64,000 bases of DNA from Rhizomys pruinosus. Lineage: Eukaryota > Chordata > Mammalia > Rodentia > Spalacidae. Shown here in pieces: positions 43,574-55,250 of the stretch. The stretch is taken from positions 62,001 through 126,000 of the forward strand of contig VZQC01013854.1 of NCBI GenBank assembly GCA_009823505.1. Reading direction: 5' to 3'. The position numbers and the translations under genes were made by a program. Position 1 is the stretch's first letter; each line of letters starts with the position of its first letter. A model generated the notes under the pieces. The model did no database searches, was not told the origin of the DNA, and worked only from the letters and a program-made list of their open reading frames with translations.

Positions 43574-43790
43574 AGGGCTGGAGTGATGGCTGAATAGTTA
43601 AGAGCACTGGCTGTTCTTGTAGAAGACCAAGGTTTGGTTCTCAGCACCCACAAGGTGGTTCATAACCATTCATAACTCGAGTTCCAGGGGATCAGACACC
43701 CTCTTTTGGCTTCTGCAGTTATTATACGGCATGGGTATATACATATATGCAGGCAATACACTCATACACTTAAAATAAACCTAAATGTTT
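43574..43790 (+). mobile_element. B2/B3 SINE
   Basis: gggctggagtgatggctgaa, agagcactggctgttcttg, ttctcagcacccacaaggtg and gttccaggggatcagacac, with an AAATAAA tail. Confidence 0.92.
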
Positions 43791-43799
43791 TTATCTGTT

Positions 43800-43925
43800 C
43801 ATTTTTTTTTTTTTTTGAGATCCGGTCTCCTTACATAACCCAGTCTGGCCTGGAATTTGTGATCTTCCTGCCTCAGCCTCCAAAGTGCTGGGATTACAGG
43901 TGTGTGGTGCCACACCTTGCTGAAG
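43800..43925 (-). mobile_element. B1-like SINE, old
   Basis: T15, ttgagatccggtctcctta, cagtctggcctggaatttg, gcctcagcctccaaagtgct. Closer to proto-B1 than to the other B1 copies. Confidence 0.8.
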
Positions 43926-44984
43926 CTTTATTTTTTTGTGAATGATATCACTGTTATGGGCTGGTGGGACATGTAACTTTCAGAGTGGATTGAAAAGAGA
44001 GTTCCTTTCAAATAACCCTTGTCCTAGCTTCATGTGTTGGGTTCCCTGTAGAGAAGTGCTTCTCCCAAACAGCTCAGTCCCAGCATATTTAATACTTAAA
44101 ATTACATGTACAACACTAAGCATTTAAAGGCATTTAGGTTTAAATGGATTCAATTCATCTCTCATACACACTTCTACCAAGTCTCTGCTGTGTGCCAGCT
44201 GTTTTGTTGGGTTCTGATAAAGAGGGGAGAAAGCAAAATGAATTTCAGCCCAGTGCAGGATCTTGCCCTGTAACTGACAGGGTCCTGAGGAAGAAGCAGC
44301 CATGCTCCTGACAGCTATTGCACAGGACTAGCAAGCTACAGCATACCAGCCCTCAACGCAGGCTGTCTCATTGTGGGTTACCATTTTCTTCCTATTTCAC
44401 AGCAGAGAGAATGGATTACTGCATGTCAGGTCATCTGCTCTGGGTCGTATGACTGAAGTCATATGAGGGCCTCAGCTCCCGATCATCTCGTTTTACTGTT
44501 TATATTTCCAAAACTGGCTTTGACCTTGATTCAGAGGAGTCAGGAGCAGGAAGGAAGATTCACTTTACAAGAGAGAGATCTTCCTCTGTGCCATCCATGT
44601 TCTCTGTACATTCCTTGGAGCCATCCATCCCAGTGTGGTGGCATGAGTCACGCGGCCTCATGACTTCAAATGAAAATGAAGTAAAACAGAAAATTCAATG
44701 TCTCAGTCACATCAGCCATATGCCAAATGCTAGTTAGCCAAATGGGATTAGTGTCCACTGCACGGGACAGTGTAGAACATTTCTAACAGACAGAAAGTTT
44801 TATTGGAGAACACAGATCTGCATCTTTAGTCCAATCTCAAGTTCACCACAAGTCCCAACTCTATTTCCTGTCTTTTGGTCACGGAGCTGGTAGCTATCGT
44901 AGGATGGTATCTGCCATTTACAGAGGTGTGTGTTACCACACAGTCATTCATAGCTCTGTTCTCGCTATAGCACTGATCCCCCGG
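43926..44984. other. mostly unique sequence
   Basis: 44150-44240 (gtctctgctgtgtgccagct) is an L2-like 3' end. The remainder is unrecognised. Confidence 0.4.
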
Positions 44985-45310
44985 TATATTTGTTTATCTA
45001 TGGCTGATGTAACAAATTAACACACATGGGCACAAACACAAATTTTTACTTACAATTCTGAGGATCAGAGTTCCAAAAAGGATCTCTTTGGGCTAACACT
45101 GAGAGGTAGACAGGGCCGAATTCCTTTTTAGAAGAAAAATCTTTTTCCTTTTTTTGTCCAGCTGGTAGAGGCCATCACATTTCCTGGCTCATGGTACCTC
45201 CCTCATTGTTAGGACCAAAGAGGACAGTCAAGTCACCATCACATCACACTACTTTGCCTTCTTCTCTTCTACCCTTCTTCCATAGACTAAGGTGGTTACA
45301 CTCACTGCCC
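44985..45310 (-). mobile_element. ancient mammalian interspersed repeat (LTR-like)
   Basis: gatgtaacaaattaacacac, caattctgaggatcagagtt, ggccgaattcctttttag, gaggccatcacatttcctgg read like an old mammalian LTR or LTR-like repeat in reverse. Family uncertain. Confidence 0.5.
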
Positions 45311-45337
45311 TTCATAGTCCAGGGTTATTCCTTTTCT

Positions 45338-45370
45338 TTTAAGATTTATTTTATTTTTAATTATGAGCAT

Positions 45371-45431
<61 letters not shown>

Positions 45432-45594
45432 TGTGAGTGCAGGTGCCTACAGAGGCCAGACTCATCAGTTCCCCTAGAAGCCGGAGTTATAGGCGATTTG
45501 TGAGCTATATGGACCATGGATGCTGGGAACAAAATTTGAATCCTCTGGAAGAGCAGTCCGTGTTCTTAACTGCTGAGCCATCCCTCCAGCCCGA
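45338..45594 (-). mobile_element. B3-type SINE with (GT)n
   Basis: ttttaagatttattttattt, a GT tract at 45375-45428, tgcctacagaggccagac, gaagccggagttataggcg and head gccatccctccagcccg. Confidence 0.9.
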
Positions 45595-45799
45595 TTACCT
45601 CCACCTTTAAAAAGTTGGCTAAGGTGTAACCTGAATTCTTTCATTATCCCCCTTTGTGAAGGGCTGTGGGAGATTCTGGGAATGAGCAGGCAGGTGTCTT
45701 TAGGAGGTAATTCTTCTCACTCTACCATACAGTGTTTGAGGAAGTATGCTCTGTGAGAATAAGAGGCCAGGTTGGGATTTTGGAAAAGCAGTTGTTACA

Positions 45800-46135
45800 G
45801 TTGGTTGCATCTGAAACATCACTCCTAGGCTTATGTTTTGAATGCTCCTCTGAATGGTAGATTTTGGGGGGGCTGTGAGACTTTTAGGAGGTGGGGGCTT
45901 AGCTGGAAGTAGGGGTGGCCTTCGAAAGTTGGATCTGCCTCCTGGCTTCTACTACACTCTCTGCTTCCTGGTCTGCTGTGATGAGAACAGCATCTACCAC
46001 ATCCTCCTGCCAGTGAGCTCAGCTGCCAAGTTGTGCCATCCTTGGCATGGTGAGCTAAACCCTCGGAACCCATGAACCAAAGTAAATCTTTCTCATAAGT
46101 TCTGCTAAGTACTTGTCACAGTGATGCAACATTCT
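45800..46135 (+). mobile_element. MaLR/ERVL-type LTR
   Basis: gcttatgttttgaatgctcc, ttttaggaggtgggggctta, tgctgtgatgagaacagc, ccatgaaccaaagtaaatct and ttgtcacagtgatgcaac. Diverged. Confidence 0.65.
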
Positions 46136-46139
46136 ACTG

Positions 46140-46350
46140 GAAGTCCCCAGTATGAGGAGTTTCTGGAGCCAGACTGCCTGACTTTGAGTCTTGCACTGTG
46201 ACTTCAGACAAACACCTCTGAGACTCAGTTTCTTCACTTGAAGATGGAGAAAATACAAGGTGCACCCTTGCAAGCCACGGTAAGGACTAGGGGAGATAAT
46301 GCATGTGAAACTTTGGCAGACAGTAAACTCTCAAATGTCAGTTGCCATTT
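46140..46350 (+). mobile_element. MIR SINE, near full length
   Basis: gagccagactgcctgacttt, gactcagtttcttcacttg, gaagatggagaaaatacaag, taaggactaggggagataat and gcatgtgaaactttggcaga. One of the best MIR copies here. Confidence 0.85.
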
Positions 46351-46639
46351 GGAAGCTAAAAGTGGCTTCACATTGTAGTATGAATGTGTTATAAGATGGG
46401 AAAAAAAACCCTCCAGATTTCATTTACATTGAGAAATATTGTGTCCTGCCTCTGTGTGTGTGATGGGCATCAAGAGATGTGTGGGAGGACATCCGGCCTG
46501 CTCAGAAGCTCACAGTAGGATTCAGGGTGACCCTAAGAGTTTCTGGCTGTATGCTTATGCTTGAGACCTCAAGCCTAACAGAAATGTTTGGTCTTCCTCT
46601 TCTCCTGCTTCCTTCCATTCCTCTTCTTCCTCCTTCATT

Positions 46640-46935
46640 TGTACGTGTGTATGATACATGTGTATGTAGTATGTACATGTCAAGGTCACAGGACAACCTT
46701 GGGTGTCAGTTCTTGCATTCTACCTTGTTTGAGATAGGGTCTCATTGGTGCTATGTGCACCAGGCTAGCCGGCCCACAAGCTTTCAGGGATTCTTCTGTC
46801 TCTTCTCTCCATCTTGCCATAGGAGCACTGATTACAGACAGTACTACTGTGGCCAGATTTACTTGGGTTCTGGGGCTCCAAGCTGGTCTCACACTTGTGC
46901 AGCAAATGCTTTGTTTGTTGAGCCAGGCTTTTTCT
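46640..46935 (-). mobile_element. RSINE1/B4 SINE
   Basis: gtcaaggtcacaggacaac, gagatagggtctcattgg, accaggctagccggccc and ttgttgagccaggct. Confidence 0.75.
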
Positions 46936-47249
46936 TCATTAGTGTAGTGAAATCAGAGGATGTGCTGAAGTTTATGCAATTCCTAGAACTTCTGGGTTAC
47001 CAAGGAATCTGCACTAATCCCACGGTGCCCATAGTCTGCTAAAATATTCATCCCAGTTTAAATGATCTATAGATGGGAACTTCAGTATGTTTGAAATAAC
47101 TTGTTTTAGATAGGCCATACATGTGCACAGTATTGGTGGGTATCAGCCTCCCTGGACATTTTAATTCTTCTGAGCCAAAGATTAATGTTAGTTTCTTCGG
47201 CGTCCTTCTAGATCTATTCTACAAACTTAACTGTGGCTTAGTATTAGTC
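46936..47249. other. unique sequence
   Basis: Nothing recognised. Confidence 0.4.
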
Positions 47250-47620
47250 GCCAACTTAGTAGAATCTAAAATTACCTAGGAAACAGTCTCCAGGCATACC
47301 TGCGAGGGATTTTTGTATTGGGTTAGCCTCTGGGAAAACTTGTGAGGATTATCTGGGTTAGTTAACTGATGTGGGAAGACTCATTCTGATGGTGAGTGGG
47401 AGTTCCCTGGGTAGGGGCTCTTTGACTGTGTAAAATGGAGAGAGTGAGCTGAGTGTGAGTGTGCATACATTCATTTCTCTCTGCTTCTTGACCACAGATT
47501 CAAGGTGACCAGATCCCTGAAGCTCCTGCCTCTGTGGTTTCTGACTATAACCCAGCACTATAAGCCCAAATAAACTCTTTCTCATTTAAGTTGCTTTGAT
47601 AAGAACATTTTATCAGAGCC
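47250..47620 (+). mobile_element. MT-like MaLR LTR, 5' end lost
   Basis: cagtctccaggcatacctgc, ggttagttaactgatgtggg, aagactcattctgatggtg, ctctctgcttcttgaccac, agcccaaataaactctttct and ttgataagaacattttatc. Confidence 0.7.
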
Positions 47621-48255
47621 CTGGGAAAAGTCCATAAGGCATGTAGTATGCACTACGCTCTGTGCATTTTTCTTCCCACATCCTTTGGATGTTTATGGTA
47701 CTTCCTGGTCCATGTCTGGACTGCCTGCACTCTCTCCCAGGTCAACTTTTTCTCTATGCCAATTGTAACAACAAATCTTAGAGATTATTTTATATAAGTA
47801 TAAAAAGGAGCATCTCGCTGCATGGATCTACCATAATCAATCTTAGTTTTTAGGAAATTTCTGCTTTTTCAGTATTTATAAGCAATGCTGCGAGTGGCTT
47901 TATACTTACAGCACTTCATGCAAGTTCAAGTATGATTGGAGAATCATTTTTCCAGTGGAGTTTCTGGGTCACATGGTATGTACATTTTTAACTTTTAAAG
48001 TTTATGCCAAATTGCTCTTCAGAGATGTTTATCCATTTATCATCTTCACAAGCAATTAGAAGAGTGACTGTTTCCCCACAATCTCAACACCACAATTTGT
48101 TATCAAACATGTTGATTTTTGCCAGTTAGAAGTTAAAAATATGTTGCTATAGTTTTCATTTGCATTTATCTTATAATTAGTGTGGGAGAACATATTTTTA
48201 TATGTTTAAGAATCACATCTTCTTCTTAGCTGAAGAAAATTTAGTTTGCTTTTCT

Positions 48256-48277
48256 TTTTTTTTTTTTTTTTTTTTTT

Positions 48278-48321
<44 letters not shown>

Positions 48322-48566
48322 TTTTTATTATTGCTAATTTAATTTTTGTATGTGTATGAAATTATTGGTCTGCATGCAGGTCTGTGCACCCGTGTCGTGC
48401 AATGCCGCGGAGGTCAGAAGAGGGTCTCGGATTCCCCTGGAACTGGAGTTCTCCTGGAATTGGAGTTACAGACGGTTCTTAGCCGCCATGTGGGTGCTGG
48501 GGATCGAACCCGGGTCCTCTGCAAGAGCGTCGGTGCTCTTAACCGCTAGGCTATCTCTCCAGCCCC
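48256..48566 (-). mobile_element. B2 SINE with very long A-tail and perfect TSD
   Basis: Full-length reverse B2 with the 17-bp duplication and many CpGs. TSD ttagtttgcttttct at 48241-48255 and 48567-48581 (15 of 15). The A-tail appears as about 60 T, almost pure, at 48256-48318. A long pure tail plus identical TSDs indicate a very recent insertion. Confidence 0.97.
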
Positions 48567-48751
48567 TTAGTTTGCTTTTCTATTAAGCTACTGTTCATTT
48601 TCTTTTTTGAGGTCTGGAGATCGAACCCAGGGCCTTTCACACTTTAGGTGAGGGTGACATCCTTAGTATGCTGCTGGTTTATTTCTTACTGATTTCTTTA
48701 TCTGTAGTAAATGTTTATTTCTTTTGAGTCAACCAATAATTTTCCCTACTT

Positions 48752-48961
48752 AAAAATTTTATTTATTTATTATTTTTTATGTGTATGAGTGTACTGCCTG
48801 CATGTAGGTTGGTGCACCTGTGTCATGCAATGTGGCAGAGGTCAGAAGTGGGCATCGGATTCCCCTGAAACTGGACTTAAAGACTGTTCTTAGCCACCAT
48901 GTGGGTGTGGTAATCGAACCCGGGTCCTCTGCAAGAGCAGTCGGTGCCATCTCTCCAGCCC
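48752..48961 (-). mobile_element. B2 SINE with perfect TSD
   Basis: TSD aattttccctactt at 48738-48751 and 48962-48975. Lacks the 17-bp duplication. A small deletion removes part of the head (gtcggtgccatctctcc). Confidence 0.95.
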
Positions 48962-49006
48962 AATTTTCCCTACTTTTAAAATATCTTTGAAAAAACATTG
49001 TGCTTG

Positions 49007-49235
49007 GGGACTGGAGAAATGGTTCAGCAGTTAAAGAGTGCTTTCTGCTCTTCCAGAGGACTCTACTTGGCTTTCAGCATCCATGCTGGGCTGCTCACAA
49101 CTGCTCATAGCTGCAGCTCCAGGAGATCTAATGCTCTCTTCTGGCCTTCAACGGCATCTGTACCGATGTGCTCTCATACACAGACACAGGCACACATACA
49201 CATAAATAAAAAAGAAAATCTTTAAAAATCTTGGG
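49007..49235 (+). mobile_element. B3-type SINE
   Basis: ggggactggagaaatggttc, gtgctttctgctcttccaga, ctcataqctg-like middle, gctccaggagatctaatgc and cacataaataaaaaag. More diverged than its two neighbours. Confidence 0.88.
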
Positions 49236-49640
49236 TTTCTTTGGACTACTAATAATTTAATTTTATTATCAATTTGCCCTTCAGGGATCTAAAAGCACTA
49301 ATTAGCAAAAAATGCTTTAAAACTTTTTCTCACAGTCAGAGATTGGTTGTTTGTTCAAATATATCTGCTGTGTATGGTTATGAATTAAGTAGTCCATAAT
49401 ATTTTCTATTCAGCAAGATTTTATAAAAACCATTTACACCTTTTCTTTTAGTATTTTAATCATACCATTCCATTATTTTATGTTTAAATCTTTGATCCAT
49501 CTGGAATTTGTTTTACTGAAAAGTGTGAAAAAGGATTTGATGTTGTGTCAGTCCATATGGCTTTCCACTTGCTATCGTTTATGGAGTAATCTGTCTTCAC
49601 GTATGAATACAATGCCATTATGGGATTCCATGTAAGACAA

Positions 49641-50029
49641 ACAAGCCATGTGTGTGTGTTGGGGGGGTTGTTTCTGGATATTGAGTTTGATCATTCCCTG
49701 CCCTTTGAGACAATTCATTTAGTCTTTAGACATCTCCAATGCTCCCCCCCACCCCAAGTTGTCTGAAACATGAGAGAGCAGTTCCTGCTCAGTAATGGCT
49801 TCTGCTTGTGAGAAAATTTGTGCTTGAGAAGTAGACTAATTGGAAAGAAGTGCATTGGGGTCAGGAAATTTCTCTCTCTATTAGGCACAATCCCACTCTC
49901 CCTCAGGATTGGGAGCTTTCAAATTGCTGCACTGGAGAGTCAGAATGAAAAATGAATTGACCTCCTGTCCGTGGAGAGACAGAGGATGATAATAATGATA
50001 GTATCTGTGATTATAAATGACCATCCTGG
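49641..50029. other. unique sequence
   Basis: Nothing recognised. Confidence 0.4.
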
Positions 50030-50195
50030 TGCCAGAAGGCAGTTTAAATAGGTTATTTCATTGATCTTTACAACAACTGATAAATTAGCATTTTTATTCC
50101 CAGATTGCATTAAAGGAAAGCAGAGTAAATATGAAGTGGAGAAAGGGTTTGGACTCAGGTAAAATGATTCCAAATCTAGGCTTCAGAGTCACTTT
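50030..50195 (+). mobile_element. MIR fragment
   Basis: ttatttcattgatctttaca, cccagattgcattaaagg and gggtttggactcaggtaaa follow MIR order. Confidence 0.6.
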
Positions 50196-50247
50196 GTGAT
50201 GGAGGAGGATCTTTGGCACAAACCAGCCAGTGAAATTACACTTCTTT

Positions 50248-50489
50248 TTTTTTTAAATTTTATTTATTTCTGTATGTGTATGAGTGTACTGTCTGCATGT
50301 AGGTCTGTGCACCCGTGACGTGCAATGCCGCGGAGGTCAGAAGAGGGTGTTGGATTCCCCTGGAACTGAAGTTCTCCTGGAATTGGAGTTTCAGACGGTT
50401 CTCAGCCGCCATGTGGGTGCTGGGGATCGAACCCGGGTCCTCTGTAAGAGCGGTTGGCGCTCTTAACCTCTAGGCCATCTTTCCAGCCC
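50248..50489 (-). mobile_element. B2 SINE with perfect TSD
   Basis: TSD gaaattacacttcttt at 50232-50247 and 50490-50505 (16 of 16). Has the 17-bp duplication and CpG-rich body. Young. Confidence 0.97.
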
Positions 50490-50507
50490 GAAATTACACT
50501 TCTTTCA

Positions 50508-50790
50508 GAGGTTAAGGAAATGGGTTAGTGGGCAGAGTGCTTGCCGTGCAAACATGAGGACCTGAGTTTAAATCCTCAGCACACATGTAAAAAATCAGTT
50601 TTTTTATGCGATGGCTCATATCTGTAACCCCAGTACTGGAAGATGGAGACAAGTGGGTGCTGTGTAGGGGAAATGGCAAACTCCAGGCTCAGTAAAAAGA
50701 CCCTGTCTCAAAAAATAATATAGAAACGATTGAGAAAGACACCTGAACAACCACCTCTGGCCTCCACATGCCCTGGTATAGTTGAACACC
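50508..50790 (+). mobile_element. RSINE1/B4 SINE
   Basis: gttaaggaaatgggttagtg, agagtgcttgccgtgcaaac, gcgatggctcatatctgtaa and ctcagtaaaaagaccctgtc. Diverged. Confidence 0.8.
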
Positions 50791-52172
50791 ATCCCCCAGT
50801 TGTACCCCCCACAATTATACTTCATTTATTCTCTTCTTCATTCCTTGGTGCTCTCCTCAGGTTTCAGAGGACTTAGAAGGAAAAAGAAATCACTGAAGAT
50901 CTATAAAGACCCAAAGAAGTTCCTCAAAGCACAGAGACTGATCAAGTACAAAATCCTGAGGCAGAGCCTCAAACATGTGTGATGGTAGCCCATAATGGCA
51001 TTGCATGGTGGAACAGTCTGACATTATGGACTGGAGTCAGAGAGTCACATATCTTCATAGGTAGGCAGGGAACTTGAGTGAATGAAGCTGTCCAAATGGG
51101 CTAGCTTCAGAAGAAGTGAGGGTTGTGGTGGATGAGAGGGTGCATCTGTCCCTCAGACTAGCCCATGACTGCCCTGGGACACAATGAACCCAGCGTTGCC
51201 CAATCCAAGGATTTTTAAAAGGGGGAATCAAATGTCTAGATTTTTATGTGAAACATTCCAGTATTTCTATGTTCACAAGTGATAAAAGCTATCAGTATGC
51301 ATCCTTTGAAACTCAGTATTTAAGCCTAAAAGTTACCTCATGGAAAGTGACTAAGCAGTTTCCTACTAAGTGAATGTGACGCAGCAGTAGCGTTGAATGG
51401 ACTACCAATGAACTACAGAACAGAATGAGTTTCAGAAGCAGCATGATGACCAGTAGCCAGATACATACACAGCATACGTACACTAGTCTGAAATCCCAGA
51501 ACATGAAAAATGAACTCATAACACATAATGAGGGCAGAGGTCAGCTGGGAAGGTAGAAAAAGTACTTTCATGGGTGTGACAATGTATTGTCTCCATAGTA
51601 ATTTGGATTACACTAAATGTTGCATGAACTTTTCTTTGGAGATATGAACAAATGTCTGCTCATGCCAGACAGGGCACTACCAGCAGACCAGCATAATGAT
51701 TCCGCCAAAGTCCAACTCAGCAGACCAGGGAATTATTGGACTTATTTAAAGAGCAAGGGTGAGGGGTGACTTCAAGGAGTATAGGTAACTCCAAAGCATC
51801 AAAAGTGTCATCTCAGCGCAGAAGACTCCACTCATAGATGGCGTCCCTGCCTTCAGTTAACCTTCCATGCTCTATGTACCTGATGACTTCCTGAGGCCAG
51901 GAGACACATGCAGCTGGGTCAGAATTACATTCAGCTGGCAGGGGGCTGTGGGAGGGAGAGCCGGAGATTTCAGGTGAGTGATTGATGACCCCCTACCTCC
52001 TTCTGGAAGGAAATGGGCCTGGTCATAGGGTCTCTTGTGAGTGGTACCCAAAGCCATTCTGATTGAGATGATAGTGGTAGCTGTGCTTGGAGGATGGTGT
52101 TCTATATCACTGATGCATCCTGATTGTAGTTTGTATCTGGAATGTCCCAAAGGTAGGTGTTAAAGACCTGGT
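50791..52172. other. unique sequence
   Basis: About 1.4 kb without a recognised repeat. A Lys/Arg-rich plus-strand open stretch (50866-50979) follows a ctctcctcag acceptor-like site, but I recognise no protein. Confidence 0.35.
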
Positions 52173-52645
52173 GTGATGGTTAATCCTGGATGTCAACTTG
52201 ACTGGACTAAGGAACAAATAAGAGAAAAAGGATCTTCAGATTGGACCATCTCAACCCGGATGGCCCACCCCAAATGTGGGTGTTACCTTCTGCTGGCAGG
52301 CAGTATTAAAGGCCATGGCAGAGGGAGCTGGTCCCTTTTTTCCTGCGGCTTGACTCTCTCTCACTGGTGAGTTTGTCTTGCTGCTGTGATCAACTCTTCA
52401 GATCCCAGCATGTACTGAGACCCGGTAGATCTCCTGGAATCCATCGGGCCTTCAACACCAGATTGGGACTACTGAGACATCCAGCCTTGCGGACTGAGCA
52501 GTTCTCTGGATTCTCAGCCTCTTCAGTGTGGCATGGCTACTGTCGGACTCCTTGAACTCTGTTACATGAGCAAATCAATAAATTGTATATAGCTATATAT
52601 TCGTACTGTTGCTTCTGTTTCTTTAGAGAACCCTGACTAATACAC
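52173..52645 (+). mobile_element. MaLR/ERVL-type LTR, complete ends
   Basis: Starts tgatggttaatcctggatg, tcaacttgactggacta, has ccaccccaaatgtgggtgt, an AATAAA near 52578, and ends agaaccctgactaatacac. TG...CA-type ends and about 470 bp length suggest a solo LTR. Confidence 0.75.
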
Positions 52646-52654
52646 CTGGTCTGC

Positions 52655-52958
52655 AGCCCCAGTTAGAGGCCATGGCCCCTTTAATAGATGAAACCTAAGG
52701 GGAGATTTATATCACTGGAATCTGTTTTTGAAGGAGATTATGCCAACCTGATAATCTCTTTCTCTTCCTGTCTACCATACTCTGAGCTACATTGTTTCCC
52801 AAAGTGTTCTCTACCATGAGGTTCAGACTTCCAATAGGCCCAACTCTGTGGGGTCAAAGAGTCAGGAAGTGAAACCTTCAGAACTGTGAGGTAAGACAAG
52901 TCCTTCTTTATAAACTGATTTTCCCAGGTATTTTATTATAGTGACAGAAGCCTAACAC
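52655..52958 (+). mobile_element. older MaLR/MLT-like LTR
   Basis: ttagaggccatggcccctt, ctgtctaccatactctgag, ggaagtgaaaccttcagaac, ggtattttattatagtgac and agaagcctaacaca. Diverged. Confidence 0.55.
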
Positions 52959-52964
52959 ATTTGT

Positions 52965-53660
52965 TAAAAACTCTGTGAATATATATGGAATATATATTTT
53001 ACATAATTTAATCTATTTAAATTGCATTCAAAAATCTGTAAACATATCACAGAGATGCTTGTATATCAATGTTTATTATAGCACTGTTATAATAGCTAAG
53101 TTATGGACCCAATGGAAGTGTTCGATAACAGAGGAATGGATAAAGAAAATATTTTCTTTATAAACAAAGTAATTTTCAGCTATACAAAGCAGTTAAATGG
53201 ATGCAATTGGAGAGACTCATATAAAGCAAATTAAGCCAGTCTCAGTAAGACAAATGTATATCTTCTTTCATGTGTGGATCCTGGTTTTTATTTTGTTTTT
53301 GTTTAGACAGTGTCTCCCTGTAGCCTCAGAGGGCCTGGAACTGGCTGTGTAGATTAGGTTGGTCTCAATCTCTCAGAGATTCACCTGCCTCCCAAGTGCT
53401 GGGATTAAAGTCATGAACCACCATGCCTGGCTGGTTCCTAGGGTTTATATAGATCTGTAAATCACAAATTGGTGTATGACATGAAAGAAGAGGGGGAAAA
53501 TGACTATGGGAACAAAGGGGACACATGAGAGGGGTGATAAAGGGGACAGAGGGGGGATACGAGGGATATATACTCAATGCACATTATATACTTGTATGAA
53601 AATGTCCTTATGTAATACAGCATCATGTACAATTATGCATATTATATATACAAGTGACAT
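52965..53660 (+). mobile_element. L1 (Lx-like) ORF2 end and 3'UTR, split by a B1
   Basis: 53040-53283 keeps the ORF2 C-terminal order: atgtttattatagcactgtt, ggaatggataaagaaaat, cagctatacaaagcagttaa, gccagtctcagtaagacaa. After the B1, the 3'UTR resumes at gtaaatcacaaattggtg and ends near cattatatacttgtatgaaa. Confidence 0.7.
53284..53432 (-). mobile_element. B1 SINE nested in L1
   Basis: tttagacagtgtctccctg, gtgtagattaggttggtctc, ctcccaagtgctgggattaa and accaccatgcctggctgg. Reverse. Confidence 0.9.
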
Positions 53661-54319
53661 ATATATATATGTATATGGGATAGTAGTTATCTTTATTAAC
53701 ACATTCCATATTATTAAGACAGTCCAACTGTTCTGTCCAGAGAATGACCTATGATTTTGGTTATGAATATGTGAGTTTATTAAGCATGTAGCAAGCAAAA
53801 GTAAAAATCAAATAGCAAGCAGCAGATAGACAGCCAAACACCACCAAATGAGGTGTTTATGACATTCAGCAGATATGACTAGGAAAACCCTGCTGAAACA
53901 GTCATGTTGGAGTGCCTGGTTAAGAGATCTCCAGGGAGAGCAGAGAGTTGGCTCTAGGGATGAGCTTCCATTTCTTATTCCCCTCCACAGGGATTTTAAT
54001 CCCACAGGATAGGCAATAGTTACTTGTCTGCGATGGAAATGATTTACCTGCTAGCTGTTCTCAAGGTCTCATTGCTTCTTTTACCCTTACTTGTTTGCTG
54101 TTTTCCTCCCTCCATGCTTATAGGCCAGAGGCCAGCCTGACCAGGACAGGAAGTCTTGGACGACATTCAAAATAAACATGCTTGAGTCTGAGGCAAGGGA
54201 GTGCAGGCCTCCCAATCTGCCCTCAACAGGTGCAAACAGCAAGTGACAATTTACCAAAATGATTTACATTACATCAACTTGAGCAAAGAGTTGGACACTT
54301 ATTTAAAAATCTGTAATCA
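53661..54319. other. unique sequence
   Basis: Short TA tract at 53661-53680. Otherwise nothing recognised. Confidence 0.4.
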
Positions 54320-54535
54320 GGGGCTGGAGAGGTGGCTCAGCAGTTAACAGCACTGGTTGCTCTCAGAGAGGAGCCATGTTTGGTTCCCAGCACATACATG
54401 GCACCTAACAACTTCCTGTAACTCCAGTTCTGGGAATTCCGATGCCAGCTTCTGGCCTCCATTGACCCCATGCAAGCTCACGACGCACATATATTCATAC
54501 CTATCAAATAAAAACAAACAATATTTTAAAGAAAC
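54320..54535 (+). mobile_element. B2/B3 SINE
   Basis: ggggctggagaggtggctca, acagcactggttgctctcag, tggttcccagcacatacatg, gtaactccagttctgggaat and a caaataaaaaca tail. Confidence 0.92.
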
Positions 54536-54842
54536 CTATAAGCAAGTATTGAGGTTTAGTTAATGAAGTCCATCGTGAAATATTTAGGAGAAAGTAGATG
54601 GATGTCTGTAATTCATTTTGAAATGAAAGTGAACAAAGAATAACAAGCATGGGAGGTGGATGGATAAGGGAAGGGAAAGATGGATGCATTTGTAATAATC
54701 AAGTTTAGTAAACTGTTAACAAACCAGTGTGGCCAGGTATTTAAATATTTCAAAATGCTGGGAAAATCAGAAAACAAAACAAAACAAAACAAAATCGAAC
54801 CAAAGTAGGAGCTTTTTATATCCACCCACAGCCACACCCAAT
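54536..54842. other. unique sequence
   Basis: An AAAAC tract near 54772-54795. Otherwise nothing recognised. Confidence 0.4.
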
Positions 54843-54952
54843 GCCATCCAAACCCACACCCATGCTCACACTTACACCCATGCTCACACTTATACCCATG
54901 CTCACACTTACTCACACCCATGCTCACACTTGCACCCATGCTCACACTTGGG
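54843..54952. repeat. 18-bp minisatellite (cccatgctcacacttaca)
   Basis: About five units of cccatgctcacacttaca or close variants, one with an extra ctcaca. The period is 18 bp, so both strands stay open across it. Confidence 0.9.
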
Positions 54953-54994
54953 ATGGGTCTGGCACATGGACAGCAATTTTGAATGGCTTTCATT

Positions 54995-55250
54995 TTTTTT
55001 AAGTTTAAGAGAAATTTTATTGATTCAAGAATTTCATACAGTGAATTTGATTACATTCAGACCTTCTCACTCATCTCCACCCTTACCTTACCCCCAACCC
55101 CTGACTTTGTGTCTTCTATTTGGAAATGAACAATCCCATCCATCCATCTTACACAACCCTTCTGAGCTGGGTGCTGGAGAACTCACATCTCATTAGAGTG
55201 TCAGGGATCTCAAGTTCTTACACAGGTGTGCCAAAGCAAGGGCCCGCTTC
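54995..55250 (-). mobile_element. Lx-like L1 3'UTR fragment
   Basis: T-run, gaaattttattgattcaaga, atttcatacagtgaatttga and acttactcatctcc-like C-rich wording resemble the reverse L1 tail at 30730. Confidence 0.5.

Larger units (their letters stand above)
47790..49640 (-). mobile_element. ancient L1 ORF2 C-terminal region, split by three SINEs
   Basis: Reverse L1 ORF2 wording: tttctgggtcacatggtatg, catttgcatttatcttataa and tttgatccatctggaatttg keep the order of mammalian L1. No frame is open. SINEs at 48256-48566, 48752-48961 and 49007-49235 interrupt it. Confidence 0.75.

Noticed and set aside
50782..50982. Lys/Arg-rich short frame after an acceptor-like site as an exon
   Set aside because: No recognised product, no donor site paired with it, and the frame is only 66 codons.
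54613..54993. Cys/Glu/His-rich frame as a metal-binding repeat protein
   Set aside because: Product of the 18-bp minisatellite on the minus strand.
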